Part shown: positions 42,991-51,752 of the stretch, piece by piece
Layout: the number at the start of each line of letters is the position of its first letter
How positions within the stretch are numbered: position 1 is the stretch's first letter
Assembly: GCA_900542355.1 (NCBI GenBank)
Contig: UQNE01000007.1
Span: 1-64,000 of the forward strand
Source of the DNA: an uncultured Bacteroidales bacterium
Lineage (GTDB): Bacteria > Bacteroidota > Bacteroidia > Bacteroidales > Paludibacteraceae
Direction: 5' to 3'
DNA: 64,000 bases
Made by a program: the position numbers and the translations under genes
Notes under the pieces: generated by a model
Told to the model about the DNA's origin: nothing
Seen by the model: only the letters and a program-made list of their open reading frames with translations
Databases searched by the model: none

Positions 42991-44156
42991 CCGAATAAGT
43001 TCTTAAAGAAGTTCTTTTTGTCCGCCGAACCCGGAACTATATTGGGGCTTGATTGCAGTTGTTCTATCAGTTTTTTCTCGTCTCGCGAGAGTTTCTCGGG
43101 GATATAAACGCCCACATTAATCAGCAGGTCGCCCGTCCCCATTTGTCGCCCGTATTGGTCGATAGCCGGCAGGCCTTTGCCTCGCATACGAAGCACCTTG
43201 CCGGGCTGCGTACCTGGGGTGATAGTAATCTTGACATCGCCCGAGAGCGTAGGTATCTGTACTTGTCCGCCTAAGGTAGCGGTAGGCATATCGAGCAAGA
43301 GGTTGTACACCAAGTCGTTGCCATCACGCACAAAGTCCTTATGTTCCTCCTCCTCAATCAGCACGAGCAAGTCTCCGGGTACACCTCCGTGGGGTGCGGC
43401 ATTACCCTTGCCCGGTACGGTGAGTTGCATACCGCCCTGTACGCCTGCGGGTATATTGATTGAGATAATCTCCTCATCGCGCACCACGCCTTCGCCGTTG
43501 CACTTCGGACATTTATTCTTGATGATACGCCCTTCACCATGGCAAGTAGGACACTCTTCCTGCACTTGCATCATACCGAAGATGCCTCGCTGCGAACGCA
43601 CGGTGCGTCCCGTACCATGACAAGTGGGGCACACATCGCCTTGGCGGCCATCAGCACTACCCGTGCCGCCGCACGCTTGACAGGGAACCAACTTACGCAC
43701 TTTGATTTTCTTCTCCGTACCTTTGGCAATCTCTTCGAGCGTGAGTTTGACCTTCACGCGCAAGTCCGAACCACGGCGTACACGCTGTCCGCCACGATTG
43801 CTTGTACTGCGTCCGCCGCCAAACAAATCGCTAAAATCGAACCCGCCTGCGCCGCCGAAGATGTCACCGAACTGCGAAAATATATCCTCCATAGACATCC
43901 CGTGTCCGCCGCCAAAGCCGCCTGCACCATCTACACCTGCGTGCCCGAACTGGTCGTAACGCTGACGCTTCTGCGGGTCGGAGAGCACCTCATAGGCCTC
44001 AGCGGCCTCTTTGAATTTCTCTTCAGCCTCTTTGTCCCCGGGGTTCTTATCGGGGTGGTATTGTATCGCTTTCTTGCGGTACGCTTTTTTTATCTCTTCT
44101 GCCGACGCGGTCTTATCCACGCCCAGCACTTCATAGTAGTCTCTTTTTTCTGCCAT
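42987..44156 (-). CDS. dnaJ: Chaperone DnaJ
   Basis: 389 residues. The J domain has the HPD motif (YHPDKNPGDKEAEE), followed by a Gly/Phe-rich linker. The four zinc-binding repeats are CQACGGTG, CPTCHGTG, CPTCHGEG and CPKCNGEG. The C-terminal peptide-binding domains follow. It stimulates DnaK ATPase and delivers unfolded clients. A good ribosome site (AAGGAG) stands before the ATG. It follows grpE by 38 nt and overlaps the outer-membrane barrel gene. Confidence 0.97.
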   Translation of the reverse strand: MAEKRDYYEVLGVDKTASAEEIKKAYRKKAIQYHPDKNPGDKEAEEKFKEAAEAYEVLSDPQKRQRYDQFGHAGVDGAGGFGGGHGMSMEDIFSQFGDIFGGAGGFDFSDLFGGGRSTSNRGGQRVRRGSDLRVKVKLTLEEIAKGTEKKIKVRKLVPCQACGGTGSADGRQGDVCPTCHGTGRTVRSQRGIFGMMQVQEECPTCHGEGRIIKNKCPKCNGEGVVRDEEIISINIPAGVQGGMQLTVPGKGNAAPHGGVPGDLLVLIEEEEHKDFVRDGNDLVYNLLLDMPTATLGGQVQIPTLSGDVKITITPGTQPGKVLRMRGKGLPAIDQYGRQMGTGDLLINVGVYIPEKLSRDEKKLIEQLQSSPNIVPGSADKKNFFKNLFG

Positions 44157-44194
44157 AACACAATCTCCTTATATAAATATGGTATGGTCGCCGA

Positions 44195-44830
44195 TTATTC
44201 ACCTACCACCACTTTGGCAAAGCGAATCACTTTGTCGCCGAGTTTGTAGCCTTTTTGTGTACAATCAACCACTTTACCTTTTTTGTCCTCGCCGGCAGCG
44301 AAAGTAGTAATTGCCTCGTGTTCATCGGTGTTGAAATCAGCGTCCTTGGTCTCGATAGCGTGTACATCATGCTTACCGAGGAAGGTGATGAACTTCTGAT
44401 AGATGAGGTTCAGTCCCTCGCGCAGGCTCTTTACATCTTCGGTCTTTTGCATAGCCGAATTGGCACGCTCAAAATCGTCGATAAGCGAGAGCATCTCGGT
44501 AAAGATTTTCTCACCGGCAGTCTGCATTAAGTCGAGTTTCTCCTTGTTGGTGCGACGGCGATAGTTATCAAACTCCGCCATCATACGCAGGTTCTTATCC
44601 TCGAGTTCTACGATACGTGCCTTGAGGGCAGCCACATCCTCTTGGGGTTGCTCTTGTTGGGGCTCCGTAGCCGCTTCGGGTTGTGCCTGTTCGGCTTGCT
44701 CCGTCTGTTCTTTCTGCTCGTTTTTCTCCATCTGAGCCTGTTGTTCGCTCTGAACTTGCTCCTCTGCCTGAGGCTGTGTAGTCTTATTCTCTTCCATTTT
44801 TGGTTGCTCGTGTTTATGTTTCTTACTCAT
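44195..44830 (-). CDS. grpE: Nucleotide exchange factor GrpE
   Basis: 211 residues. The first 70 are a low-complexity Gln/Glu-rich extension. The long coiled coil (VAALKARIVELEDKNLRMMA) then leads to the GrpE core FDNYRRRTNKEK, and the C-terminal beta domain ends in GYKLGDKVIRFAKVVVG. It releases ADP from DnaK. The ATG has a strong AAGGAG ribosome site. No CIRCE element (TTAGCACTC pair) is seen upstream, so HrcA control is not supported here. Confidence 0.95.
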   Translation of the reverse strand: MSKKHKHEQPKMEENKTTQPQAEEQVQSEQQAQMEKNEQKEQTEQAEQAQPEAATEPQQEQPQEDVAALKARIVELEDKNLRMMAEFDNYRRRTNKEKLDLMQTAGEKIFTEMLSLIDDFERANSAMQKTEDVKSLREGLNLIYQKFITFLGKHDVHAIETKDADFNTDEHEAITTFAAGEDKKGKVVDCTQKGYKLGDKVIRFAKVVVGE

Positions 44831-44910
44831 ACTAAATCTCCTTTTTGTGGCATTATCGCCGTTTCATAGTACGCAATAGGTGTGCCAAATGGCGCACAAC
44901 TGCCAAATTG

Positions 44911-45642
44911 TCATAGTATAGTCATTACATCCCGCAGATGTGGCACTATGTAGGTAGCATCTTGTCGCTGCTCATCGGTAGCATCGCCACTCAGTACCCA
45001 TAGCGAGTCGATACCCGCCGCTTTAGCCCCGGCGATGTCGCTGGTGTAACTATCGCCTATCATAATCACCTCGGAGGGTTGCAAGTCGGGTATCTCGACG
45101 CGGTTCATGGCGATGGCGTCTTGGAAAATCAGCGGGTTAGGTTTCTGTATGCCCACCTCTTCGCTCAGCACAATATGCTTAAAATAAGGCAACAAACCCG
45201 ACTGCGCCAGTTTATAGTTTTGGCATTCCGCAAAACCATTACTCACCACCGTAAGTGTATACTTGCTCGCTAAATAGCGCACCACCTCATCGGCATCGGT
45301 CAGCAAGCGGCAATAGGTATTGGTCAGCACCACATACTCATCTGCCATCCGTTTTGCCATCTCGCGCAAGCGGCGGGGAGCCATATCGGTGGTGATACCC
45401 ATTTGTTGGCATAGCGGATAGAGAAAATGGTCGAGATAGAGATAATCTTTGGTAATCTCGCTCTTGCCATAGCGCACCCACAACTCGGTGTTGTGTGTGT
45501 TGTAGCGTTCGAACCACTCGTCGAAAGTGTCGAACCACTCGTGCAAGCGATACTTATCATACAATTCACGCTGCGACTTTCGCGCCACATGAATCCAATC
45601 GCCTATGGTATCATCCCAATCTATGAATACTGCCTTGTACAC
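44911..45642 (-). CDS. HAD-superfamily phosphatase, YjjG type
   Basis: 243 residues, GTG start. The HAD motifs are IDWDDTIGDW (motif I, with the second Asp), VVSNGF (motif II, Ser), KPNP (motif III, Lys) and MIGDSYTSDIAGAKAAGI (motif IV). The helical cap and overall pattern match YjjG-like pyrimidine 5'-nucleotidases that clear non-canonical nucleotides. Exact substrate is inferred only by family. It lies upstream of grpE on the same strand with an 80-nt gap. Confidence 0.88.
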   Translation of the reverse strand: MYKAVFIDWDDTIGDWIHVARKSQRELYDKYRLHEWFDTFDEWFERYNTHNTELWVRYGKSEITKDYLYLDHFLYPLCQQMGITTDMAPRRLREMAKRMADEYVVLTNTYCRLLTDADEVVRYLASKYTLTVVSNGFAECQNYKLAQSGLLPYFKHIVLSEEVGIQKPNPLIFQDAIAMNRVEIPDLQPSEVIMIGDSYTSDIAGAKAAGIDSLWVLSGDATDEQRQDATYIVPHLRDVMTIL

Positions 45643-45738
45643 CCTTTGTTTTCAAATACTGAAGTTTTATAAATAAAATATAGTTAGTTTGTTTAACTTT
45701 TTTTATTCGATAAAATAGAATAGCATTTTAGGATAAAA

Positions 45739-46662
45739 TCAGATACGCATTTGGAGGGCATTGTGGAGGCAATGTATTTCACAAGGACCAATGATATTCT
45801 CAAGGATACCATCTGCCTCAAACATCAAGTGCTTTGGGGTATTGATCTGAATATCTTTGCCGATAAAAGTATGGATAAAAGGCAACTCGGTAAGACGACC
45901 ATTGAACAACTTAGGGATGGCTGTCATTACCTGTTTGAAAGTAGGCTGTTTGACGAATATGGAATGGAATACACCATCGCGCGGGTCGGCATCGGGGTTC
46001 TGACGAATGCCCCCACCGGAATACGGACCATTGCCGATGTTCATCGTAAAGAGCAGGTCGTTGACAATAGTCTGCCCATCGACTACCAACTGGATACGCT
46101 GCGGCTTCTGCGCACAGATAGCCGCTAAGAGCGCAAAGAAATAGTTGACATGGTGGCTGCCGATATAGTACTTGAGCGTAGCCGCCCACGAGCAGCAGAG
46201 CGAATCGACACCAAAGCCGACAGAGTTGATAAAATAGCGATGATGCTCAATGCCGTTGCGCCAATAGGTAACGCACCCTACATCCAAAGGTTGGCATTTG
46301 CCGTTGAAAAAACGGTCGATCGATTTTTTGTAGTCTTTGTTGAGCCCCCAGAAACGCCCCCAATCGTTGCCCGTACCACGCGGGATCAGTCCGAAACAAA
46401 CTTTGCGGCGTTGCTCCTCGGAGATATTGGCACGCATAACACCATTGATAGTCTCAGAGAGTGTGCCGTCGCCACCGAGGACAAGTATCTCATCATATCC
46501 TTTCTCCACCAACTCACGACCTAATTCGATAGCATGCCCCGCATATTTGGTTACACGGTACGAAAAAGGCTCATGACGCCTGCGCAAGAGTTTCCAAAGA
46601 TAGATTCGCTGCGCACGAAAGGCTCGTTTGCCGGACTTCGGGTTGATAATAATTCCTAACAC
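45739..46662 (-). CDS. Diacylglycerol/lipid kinase family protein
   Basis: 307 residues, GTG start (GTG TTA GGA). It shows IIINPKSGKRAF, the nucleotide-binding ILVLGGDGTLSETINGVM and LIPRGTGNDWGRFWGL, as in YegS/BmrU-type lipid kinases. The C-terminal beta-sandwich carries the GNGPYSGGGIRQNPDADPRDG segment. It phosphorylates diacylglycerol or another membrane lipid at the inner membrane. It is transcribed from its own promoter at 46727-46758. Confidence 0.93.
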   Translation of the reverse strand: MLGIIINPKSGKRAFRAQRIYLWKLLRRRHEPFSYRVTKYAGHAIELGRELVEKGYDEILVLGGDGTLSETINGVMRANISEEQRRKVCFGLIPRGTGNDWGRFWGLNKDYKKSIDRFFNGKCQPLDVGCVTYWRNGIEHHRYFINSVGFGVDSLCCSWAATLKYYIGSHHVNYFFALLAAICAQKPQRIQLVVDGQTIVNDLLFTMNIGNGPYSGGGIRQNPDADPRDGVFHSIFVKQPTFKQVMTAIPKLFNGRLTELPFIHTFIGKDIQINTPKHLMFEADGILENIIGPCEIHCLHNALQMRI

Positions 46663-46726
46663 TACAAATGTGTGCTTTGCTATGTGCCGACCACATGTTG
46701 CAGTCTGTTCTCGCGCAAAGCGAGGG

Positions 46727-46758
46727 CAAAGTTACAAAAAAAAAAGCAAACCACCAAA
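46727..46758 (-). promoter_or_regulatory. Promoter of the lipid kinase gene
   Basis: On the minus strand TTTG (46758-46755), 20 bp, TAACTTTG (46734-46727). A short hairpin CTCGC and GCGAG (46710-46724) lies at the start of the transcript. Confidence 0.7.
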
Positions 46759-46835
46759 TAAAAACTGAAAACTGCACACCCAAAGCCCATAAATGAACTA
46801 TAGATGTGCAGTTTTAACAGTAAATAACAGCGCTA

Positions 46836-47402
46836 TCAGAAGTCATCATCGGAAAGCACGGTCTGTGCCTTAGACGAACCCGCAATTGCCTCGGCGCACG
46901 ATTTCTGCAAACGCTCGGTCATCTTAGGCATATAGGCAGGCAGAATCTCGTAGTCGCGTGCATTGCCCTCGGAGAGGACGATGCGAATCTTAACGATACC
47001 TACACCCTGCTGCACCTTGCTGATAAACTCGGCGGGCAGTTGGTAACGCGTATAGGTACGATAGTAGAATAAGGTAGCACCATTGACTACATTGTTGCTT
47101 TTCTCGTGTTGCACTTGGTCGTCGGCAACGCGGTGGAGCGTCATCTTGATATCATCGGCAAAGCGAACGAGGATACGCGAGGTGTTGTCGAAAGTGTTGT
47201 AATCGGTGGTACCCGTCAGTTTGAGCACAAGGAACGACACCGCCTCGGCCCCTACATTCTCTTGGGCAATAGCCATCTGCGGCTTATATTGTGCGCCCTG
47301 CGGCTTGGCATCGGGAAAAACGACGAAGGCGCCTCGAAACTCCTCGGCAAAAAGCGAGGCGCATGCCACCATAAGGGTCAAAAGAAAAAGAGATCGTTTC
47401 AT
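46836..47402 (-). CDS. Secreted protein of unknown function
   Basis: 188 residues with a signal peptide (MKRSLFLLTLMVACASLFA). The mature part is beta-rich, opening FRGAFVVFPDAKPQGAQYKP, and ends in an acidic tail LSDDDF. No Cys, no membrane helix and no motif I recognise. It lies 14 nt after a HAD phosphatase gene and may close the DUF4494-YggS-HAD operon. Confidence 0.7.
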   Translation of the reverse strand: MKRSLFLLTLMVACASLFAEEFRGAFVVFPDAKPQGAQYKPQMAIAQENVGAEAVSFLVLKLTGTTDYNTFDNTSRILVRFADDIKMTLHRVADDQVQHEKSNNVVNGATLFYYRTYTRYQLPAEFISKVQQGVGIVKIRIVLSEGNARDYEILPAYMPKMTERLQKSCAEAIAGSSKAQTVLSDDDF

Positions 47403-47416
47403 CGGGTAAAGAGTAA

Positions 47417-48082
47417 TTAGAAAGTTTCTGTTTGTAAGAATGTGAGCAACGCTGCCATATCGGGGAACACTTGGTCTGCCCCTTCGCGGCGCAAGAGGTC
47501 ATCGGCAAGCGGACCTGTATTGACGGCTATCGAATAGAGCCCTGCAGCCTTACCGGCACGGATACCGAGGGGAGCATTCTCGATGACGCAACACTCCTCT
47601 TTGGGCAGGCCGCTGCGCTCCCATGCCTTCAGATAAGGCTCCGGATTGGGTTTGCCATGCGATACATCGAACGCCGTAATCATCCGTTCACGGGTGAAGA
47701 TACCGGGGAAATGAGAGTCGATATTATCGAAAAGGCTCTTTTGCCCCGAGCCGGTAACAATCCAAATCTGTGCGCCTCTGGCTTTGAGAAAATCGAGCAC
47801 TTGTTTCACACCATGCATCGGTTGCGCACCGCCACGGCGTTGGAAAGCAGCCGTTTTCTCGTGGTAGATAGACCAAATCTCCTCGTCGGAGGCATCACGA
47901 TGGGCATATTTGAGGATGGCCTCGTGGATCACATCCTGTCCGGTGCGCCCTTCGTTGATGTAGCAGTCCTCGGCAGTGAATGGCAGTCCGTGCTGCGACA
48001 TCACCTCCTCCCAGGCGGCGGCATGGTTGGGCATGCTGTCGAAGAGAACACCATCCATATCAAAAAAGAATCCTTGCTTCAT
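47417..48082 (-). CDS. HAD-superfamily hydrolase, beta-phosphoglucomutase-like
   Basis: 221 residues. The motifs are FFFDMDGVLFDSMPNHAAAW (motif I and cap entry), IVTGSG (motif II), HGKPNPEPYLKA (motif III Lys) and CCVIENAPLGIRAGKAAGL (motif IV). The class 1 cap resembles sugar-phosphate phosphatases and beta-phosphoglucomutases. I start at ATG 48082. The frame can begin at a TTG five codons earlier, next to the YggS stop, which is less likely. The substrate is probably a small phosphosugar. Confidence 0.88.
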   Translation of the reverse strand: MKQGFFFDMDGVLFDSMPNHAAAWEEVMSQHGLPFTAEDCYINEGRTGQDVIHEAILKYAHRDASDEEIWSIYHEKTAAFQRRGGAQPMHGVKQVLDFLKARGAQIWIVTGSGQKSLFDNIDSHFPGIFTRERMITAFDVSHGKPNPEPYLKAWERSGLPKEECCVIENAPLGIRAGKAAGLYSIAVNTGPLADDLLRREGADQVFPDMAALLTFLQTETF

Positions 48083-48097
48083 GTTTTGTAGTTTCAA

Positions 48098-48742
48098 TTA
48101 ATATTGTCTTTCGCCAAAGATAGCACTGCCGATACGCACCATGTTGCTCCCCGCAGCGATGGCTTGCGGATAGTCTTCGCTCATACCCATACTGAGCGTA
48201 TCCCACTCGGGATGTGCATGATAAATCGCCGCAAGGGTATCGAAACAACGCCGGATCTCGGTAATATCATCGGTATTGGTAGCCATACCCATAATGCCTT
48301 TGACGCAGATATTGGGCATTTGGTGTAGCGCACCGCTATCCAACAGGTCTTGTAGTTCGTTGGGCGCAAAACCGCTCTTGGTTTCCTCGCGAGCCACATG
48401 TACTTCGAGCAGGATATTCACCACCTTATCTTGCATTGCTGCCTCACGCTGGATGACCTGCAGCAAGCGAAGGCTGTCCACACTATGGATGAGATAGACA
48501 AAGGGTACGATTGCCCGCACTTTGTTGGTTTGCAGGTGCCCGATCATGTGCCAACGGATGTCGGAAGGCAAAATCTGCTGTTTGCGTAGCAGTTCCTGCA
48601 CATGGCTCTCGCCAAAATCGCGTTCGCCTACCGCATACGCCTCCTCTATCATCGAGGCGGGGTGGAACTTGCTGACACACACCAGCGTAACGCCGGCGGG
48701 GATATGCGCGCAGACAGCCGTAATGTTGGTAGCGACAGACAT
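48098..48742 (-). CDS. YggS-family PLP-binding protein
   Basis: 214 residues forming a single TIM barrel. The lysine that binds pyridoxal phosphate is in VTLVCVSKFHPA, followed by GERDFGESHVQELLRK, RWHMIGHLQTNK and GMSEDYPQAIAAGSNMVRIG. The family has no known catalytic reaction and helps PLP and amino-acid homeostasis. I chose ATG 48742 over a TTG at 48754. It follows DUF4494 by 12 nt, and the two are probably co-translated. Confidence 0.94.
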   Translation of the reverse strand: MSVATNITAVCAHIPAGVTLVCVSKFHPASMIEEAYAVGERDFGESHVQELLRKQQILPSDIRWHMIGHLQTNKVRAIVPFVYLIHSVDSLRLLQVIQREAAMQDKVVNILLEVHVAREETKSGFAPNELQDLLDSGALHQMPNICVKGIMGMATNTDDITEIRRCFDTLAAIYHAHPEWDTLSMGMSEDYPQAIAAGSNMVRIGSAIFGERQY

Positions 48743-48754
48743 AGCCGATAGCAA

Positions 48755-49171
48755 TCAATTAACTGCGCGATAGACCTCCAAGATAGGCGAACGAGTAATC
48801 GAAACTATCTCACAATCAAGCGATTCGAGATACTTCTGCAGGTTCTTCATTGCTACCTCGATTGTGGTAGCGTGCACCAAGATACTCACGGCTTTGCGTT
48901 TCTCTTTGCCGTCGTCCTCCACGGTAATCATCTCCACGCGGGCTTTGAACCAGCGGTCGCCCTCCGCATCCTCCACCATATCGTAGAGTTGCACTTTCTT
49001 GCAACTCGGTGTCTCGCAATCGCCAAAAATAAGCGGTTTGATGTCCTCCATCAGTCGGTTCTCCACATCTGCGCAGTTGAGGCCTTCCACAAGGTAGGTC
49101 TCCTTCACATTCTTCGGATTATCTTCGCCCGTTTGGCGTTGATAACTTACTTTTACTTCGTAAAAAAGCAT
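48755..49171 (-). CDS. DUF4494 protein
   Basis: 138 residues, soluble. It opens LFYEVKVSYQRQTGEDNPK, then VKETYLVEGLNCADVENRLM and VHATTIEVAMKNLQKYLES, the layout of the Bacteroidetes family DUF4494, whose function is unknown. A neighbouring YggS gene suggests a housekeeping, perhaps nucleotide or amino-acid related, role, which is inference only. The 152-nt gap on its upstream side (49172-49323) holds no feature I can name. Confidence 0.85.
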   Translation of the reverse strand: MLFYEVKVSYQRQTGEDNPKNVKETYLVEGLNCADVENRLMEDIKPLIFGDCETPSCKKVQLYDMVEDAEGDRWFKARVEMITVEDDGKEKRKAVSILVHATTIEVAMKNLQKYLESLDCEIVSITRSPILEVYRAVN

Positions 49172-49323
49172 TGTTTTATATAATTAAATTGATAATATGC
49201 CTTGTTGTATAGACTGTTTTGCCTTGCGTTTGCCCACCATTGCCCGGCTATTTATGCAAACTGCGGTGTAAACATACGGAATACGCCGACAAAATATATT
49301 CCAAATCTATGTCTTTCACTCTA

Positions 49324-50793
49324 TCAATAATCCAATAGGGCTTTTACCTGAGTGGCAGACAGATGTCCCGCAGGCATAGCACGCAGACTGCCCGACCAAA
49401 GCAATAGCGGTGCAGTAGGTTGATTATCAATGATATAATCGATAGTCGTCTTGTCGTTTGCCATCAGTTGCCATCCGGGTTGGAGTGTAAAATAGACATC
49501 ACCGACCGAGCGTTTGTTGAGCGACTGCATAAATAGCGGATTGGTCAGCACCTCGGCTTGCGGAAATGCCAATTGTACTCCCTCGAAGTCCATTAGGAAA
49601 TTAGCCACCTGCCGTTGGATAGTTTCGAGCGAAAGGCGTTTCTGCTCGATGAGTGTACGGTTGAGATAGATAGAGTGTCCGAAACCGCCGTCCACCCAAC
49701 GCTCATGCCCATAGATAGCCATCAGATAAGTGCTTGTGAGTGCTGCCGCCTGATCAACATTAAACTGACGCACAGGCAGTTGCGCCGATTGCATTACCTC
49801 TTTGCTTGTGCCGAGAACAGGTCTGCCGACCAACAGTATCTCGTAGTTGTCATGCCCGATACGCTTATCAAGTTGCTCCATCAAGAAACCTAAATCTTGG
49901 TTGAGGCACAAGTACATATCCTCTTGTTCCGCCGACCGAATATAGTCAGACTGCGCCGTTGGCGTGATAGTGGTCAGTTCGAGCATCAGCAGATCGGGCG
50001 TTTGGTCGGTACCCATCTGCTCTGCTTTTTGCATAGCCAATGCCAATTCGATTACCAGCGTATTGGCTACAGGCGATTGGCGAAGCACATCCTTCGAGAG
50101 ATAAGAGAACGACTTTTTGCGCTCATTATCAGTAGGATACATATACATTGGTATGTCCATCCGCGGAGTCCATTGGCGTGCTGCCAATTCCGCAAAACGC
50201 CCGTTTACATTCTGCTTATCAGCCTCTGCGGGCAACCCTTCCAGGTAGAAAGAGGTGCTTGCCCAGTGTTGCTCAACAGGGTCAATCCAGCAACAGGCAT
50301 TGGCAGCATGTCCCGCAAGCAAAATGGTTGTCTCGGGGTGAATGCCGATAGCGTAAATTTTTGATTTAGAACCGTATAACATACGCACCTCATCGGTGAT
50401 GGCGGGCGATAGAAGCGCACGCGGAGAAATCTGTTGCGTGGTGCCGATGCCTTGCACCTGCGTATCCTCCAGCAACGGATGGGGCAGCCGATCACGGCGT
50501 GAGTAGTACCAATCCATAGCCACACCATGCTCCATAGGCGTAGTGCCGGTGAGCAATGTAGCAACTGTCTCATTGCCACCATAGACGGTGTGCGGAAACG
50601 AGATAACGGTCTGGAACGCCTCCTCGCTAAGTGTCCGCAGGCCTCCTTTAGGCCAATAAGGGCGCAGTTTGGATAGGTCCTGCTCCGTCATACCGTCCAC
50701 TACAGCCACCACGGTCAGATGCGGCGAAGCAAACGAAACGGAAGCAATGAACAGACAGAGTATCAGCGGATAATATAAACGAGTCGTGCGCAT
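49324..50793 (-). CDS. Alkaline-phosphatase-superfamily-like protein lacking metal ligands
   Basis: 489 residues with a signal peptide (LYYPLILCLFIASVSFASPH). The order of segments follows PafA-type alkaline phosphatases of Bacteroidetes: TVVAVVDGMTEQDL (Asp33 kept), GGLRTLSEEAF, a TLLTGTTPMEHGV block, CLNQDLGFLMEQLDKRIGHDNYEI and SVGDVYFTLQPGW. The metal-binding motifs are replaced. The D-x3-H region reads LLMLELTTITPTAQ (about 270), the A-D-H-G motif reads ILLVGRPVLG (about 322), and the late H-G-x-x-Y region reads TTIDYIIDNQ. It is probably a catalytically dead binding protein. It overlaps the DUF4105 gene by 31 nt. The longer frame to 51015 is rejected for lack of a signal. Confidence 0.7.
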   Translation of the reverse strand: MRTTRLYYPLILCLFIASVSFASPHLTVVAVVDGMTEQDLSKLRPYWPKGGLRTLSEEAFQTVISFPHTVYGGNETVATLLTGTTPMEHGVAMDWYYSRRDRLPHPLLEDTQVQGIGTTQQISPRALLSPAITDEVRMLYGSKSKIYAIGIHPETTILLAGHAANACCWIDPVEQHWASTSFYLEGLPAEADKQNVNGRFAELAARQWTPRMDIPMYMYPTDNERKKSFSYLSKDVLRQSPVANTLVIELALAMQKAEQMGTDQTPDLLMLELTTITPTAQSDYIRSAEQEDMYLCLNQDLGFLMEQLDKRIGHDNYEILLVGRPVLGTSKEVMQSAQLPVRQFNVDQAAALTSTYLMAIYGHERWVDGGFGHSIYLNRTLIEQKRLSLETIQRQVANFLMDFEGVQLAFPQAEVLTNPLFMQSLNKRSVGDVYFTLQPGWQLMANDKTTIDYIIDNQPTAPLLLWSGSLRAMPAGHLSATQVKALLDY

Positions 50794-51752
50794 AGATGAA
50801 TAGCAGGGATAATGAGTAGTCGCCAACCGAAACCGACCAGCGGATGAATAGAGAAAAAAGTAAGAAAAGCGACAATCAGCAGCAATGCGAGATAGACAAT
50901 ACCCATCAGCACCTCTACCCACCACGACCATTTGCCGCGCAATCTGTCGAATAGACTGATGGCAAACAAGAACAATGCCAACAACGCAATACCCAAATAC
51001 CAAGTGGCGTACCACGGAACCGGCTCTATCTCAAAGGGTTCTATCTGTGCATCGCGCACCAGCGGAGTGCCGTCCGGGAGGTATGCCTGAGCCATAAACA
51101 GCATCAGTTCCTCCGGCAGGAAGAGGCGTTGCTCGCCGTGCATCTGTTGGTCGGCACGCCTGCCGAAAAGCAAGTTGATACCGAAGTTAGCCCACGAGGC
51201 AGAGCGTGTGTAATGGCGCAAGAAATCGCGGTAGGTCTCGCCTTCAGCACCGGTATAGGCAGATAGGATTGTGGCGCCAACTGCCTGTTTGATAAGTTGA
51301 TACGGGCGTGTGGCGCAGTTGTCGAAAACGAAGTTGTATAGGTAGTATCGGTTCTCGGGTTGGTAATTGACCACCAATGCCTCGAAAAGCGATTGGCGTT
51401 GTTCGAGTGTCAGATTGAGCACCTGCGTATAGACAGGACGGTGCGAATAGGCATAGCCGAAAAAGAACCCTTCCGCCGACTCGATACCCAACTGATAGTA
51501 GGTCTCTCCGCGCATAAACTTCCAATAGAAATGGTCAGTATTGAAATCGAAGATACCATAGTTGAATACCACATCCAACTGATTGACAGGGTCTTTTACG
51601 CGCAGAGCCGTATGTCCATAGCGTGTATACAACTCGCTGCCCGGGGCGCAGGTGAGGAGCGAGATACTCGATTGCTCGCTCAGATACTGCCCCGCATAAG
51701 CCGACAGCACCACCCATAGAGCGGCAAAAATAGCAAGAAACCTATTGCGCAT
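50763..51752 (-). CDS. DUF4105 (Lnb-type N-terminal periplasmic domain) membrane protein
   Basis: 329 residues. There is a signal peptide (MRNRFLAIFAALWVVLSAYA), then a periplasmic domain with ISLLTCAPGSELYTRYGHTA, FNYGIFDF and YYLYNFVFDNCATRPYQLI. These fit a Cys/His-dependent NlpC-like fold described for lipoprotein N-acyltransferase Lnb. Two or three C-terminal helices follow (about 245-325). By that similarity it might act on lipoproteins or another acyl substrate, but this is inference. It overlaps the PAP2 gene by 11 nt and the phosphatase-like gene by 31 nt. Confidence 0.8.
   Translation of the reverse strand: MRNRFLAIFAALWVVLSAYAGQYLSEQSSISLLTCAPGSELYTRYGHTALRVKDPVNQLDVVFNYGIFDFNTDHFYWKFMRGETYYQLGIESAEGFFFGYAYSHRPVYTQVLNLTLEQRQSLFEALVVNYQPENRYYLYNFVFDNCATRPYQLIKQAVGATILSAYTGAEGETYRDFLRHYTRSASWANFGINLLFGRRADQQMHGEQRLFLPEELMLFMAQAYLPDGTPLVRDAQIEPFEIEPVPWYATWYLGIALLALFLFAISLFDRLRGKWSWWVEVLMGIVYLALLLIVAFLTFFSIHPLVGFGWRLLIIPAIHLCARLVYIIR

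Noticed and set aside
44831..44910. HrcA/CIRCE operator before grpE
   Set aside because: No TTAGCACTC-N9-GAGTGCTAA pair is present in the gap.
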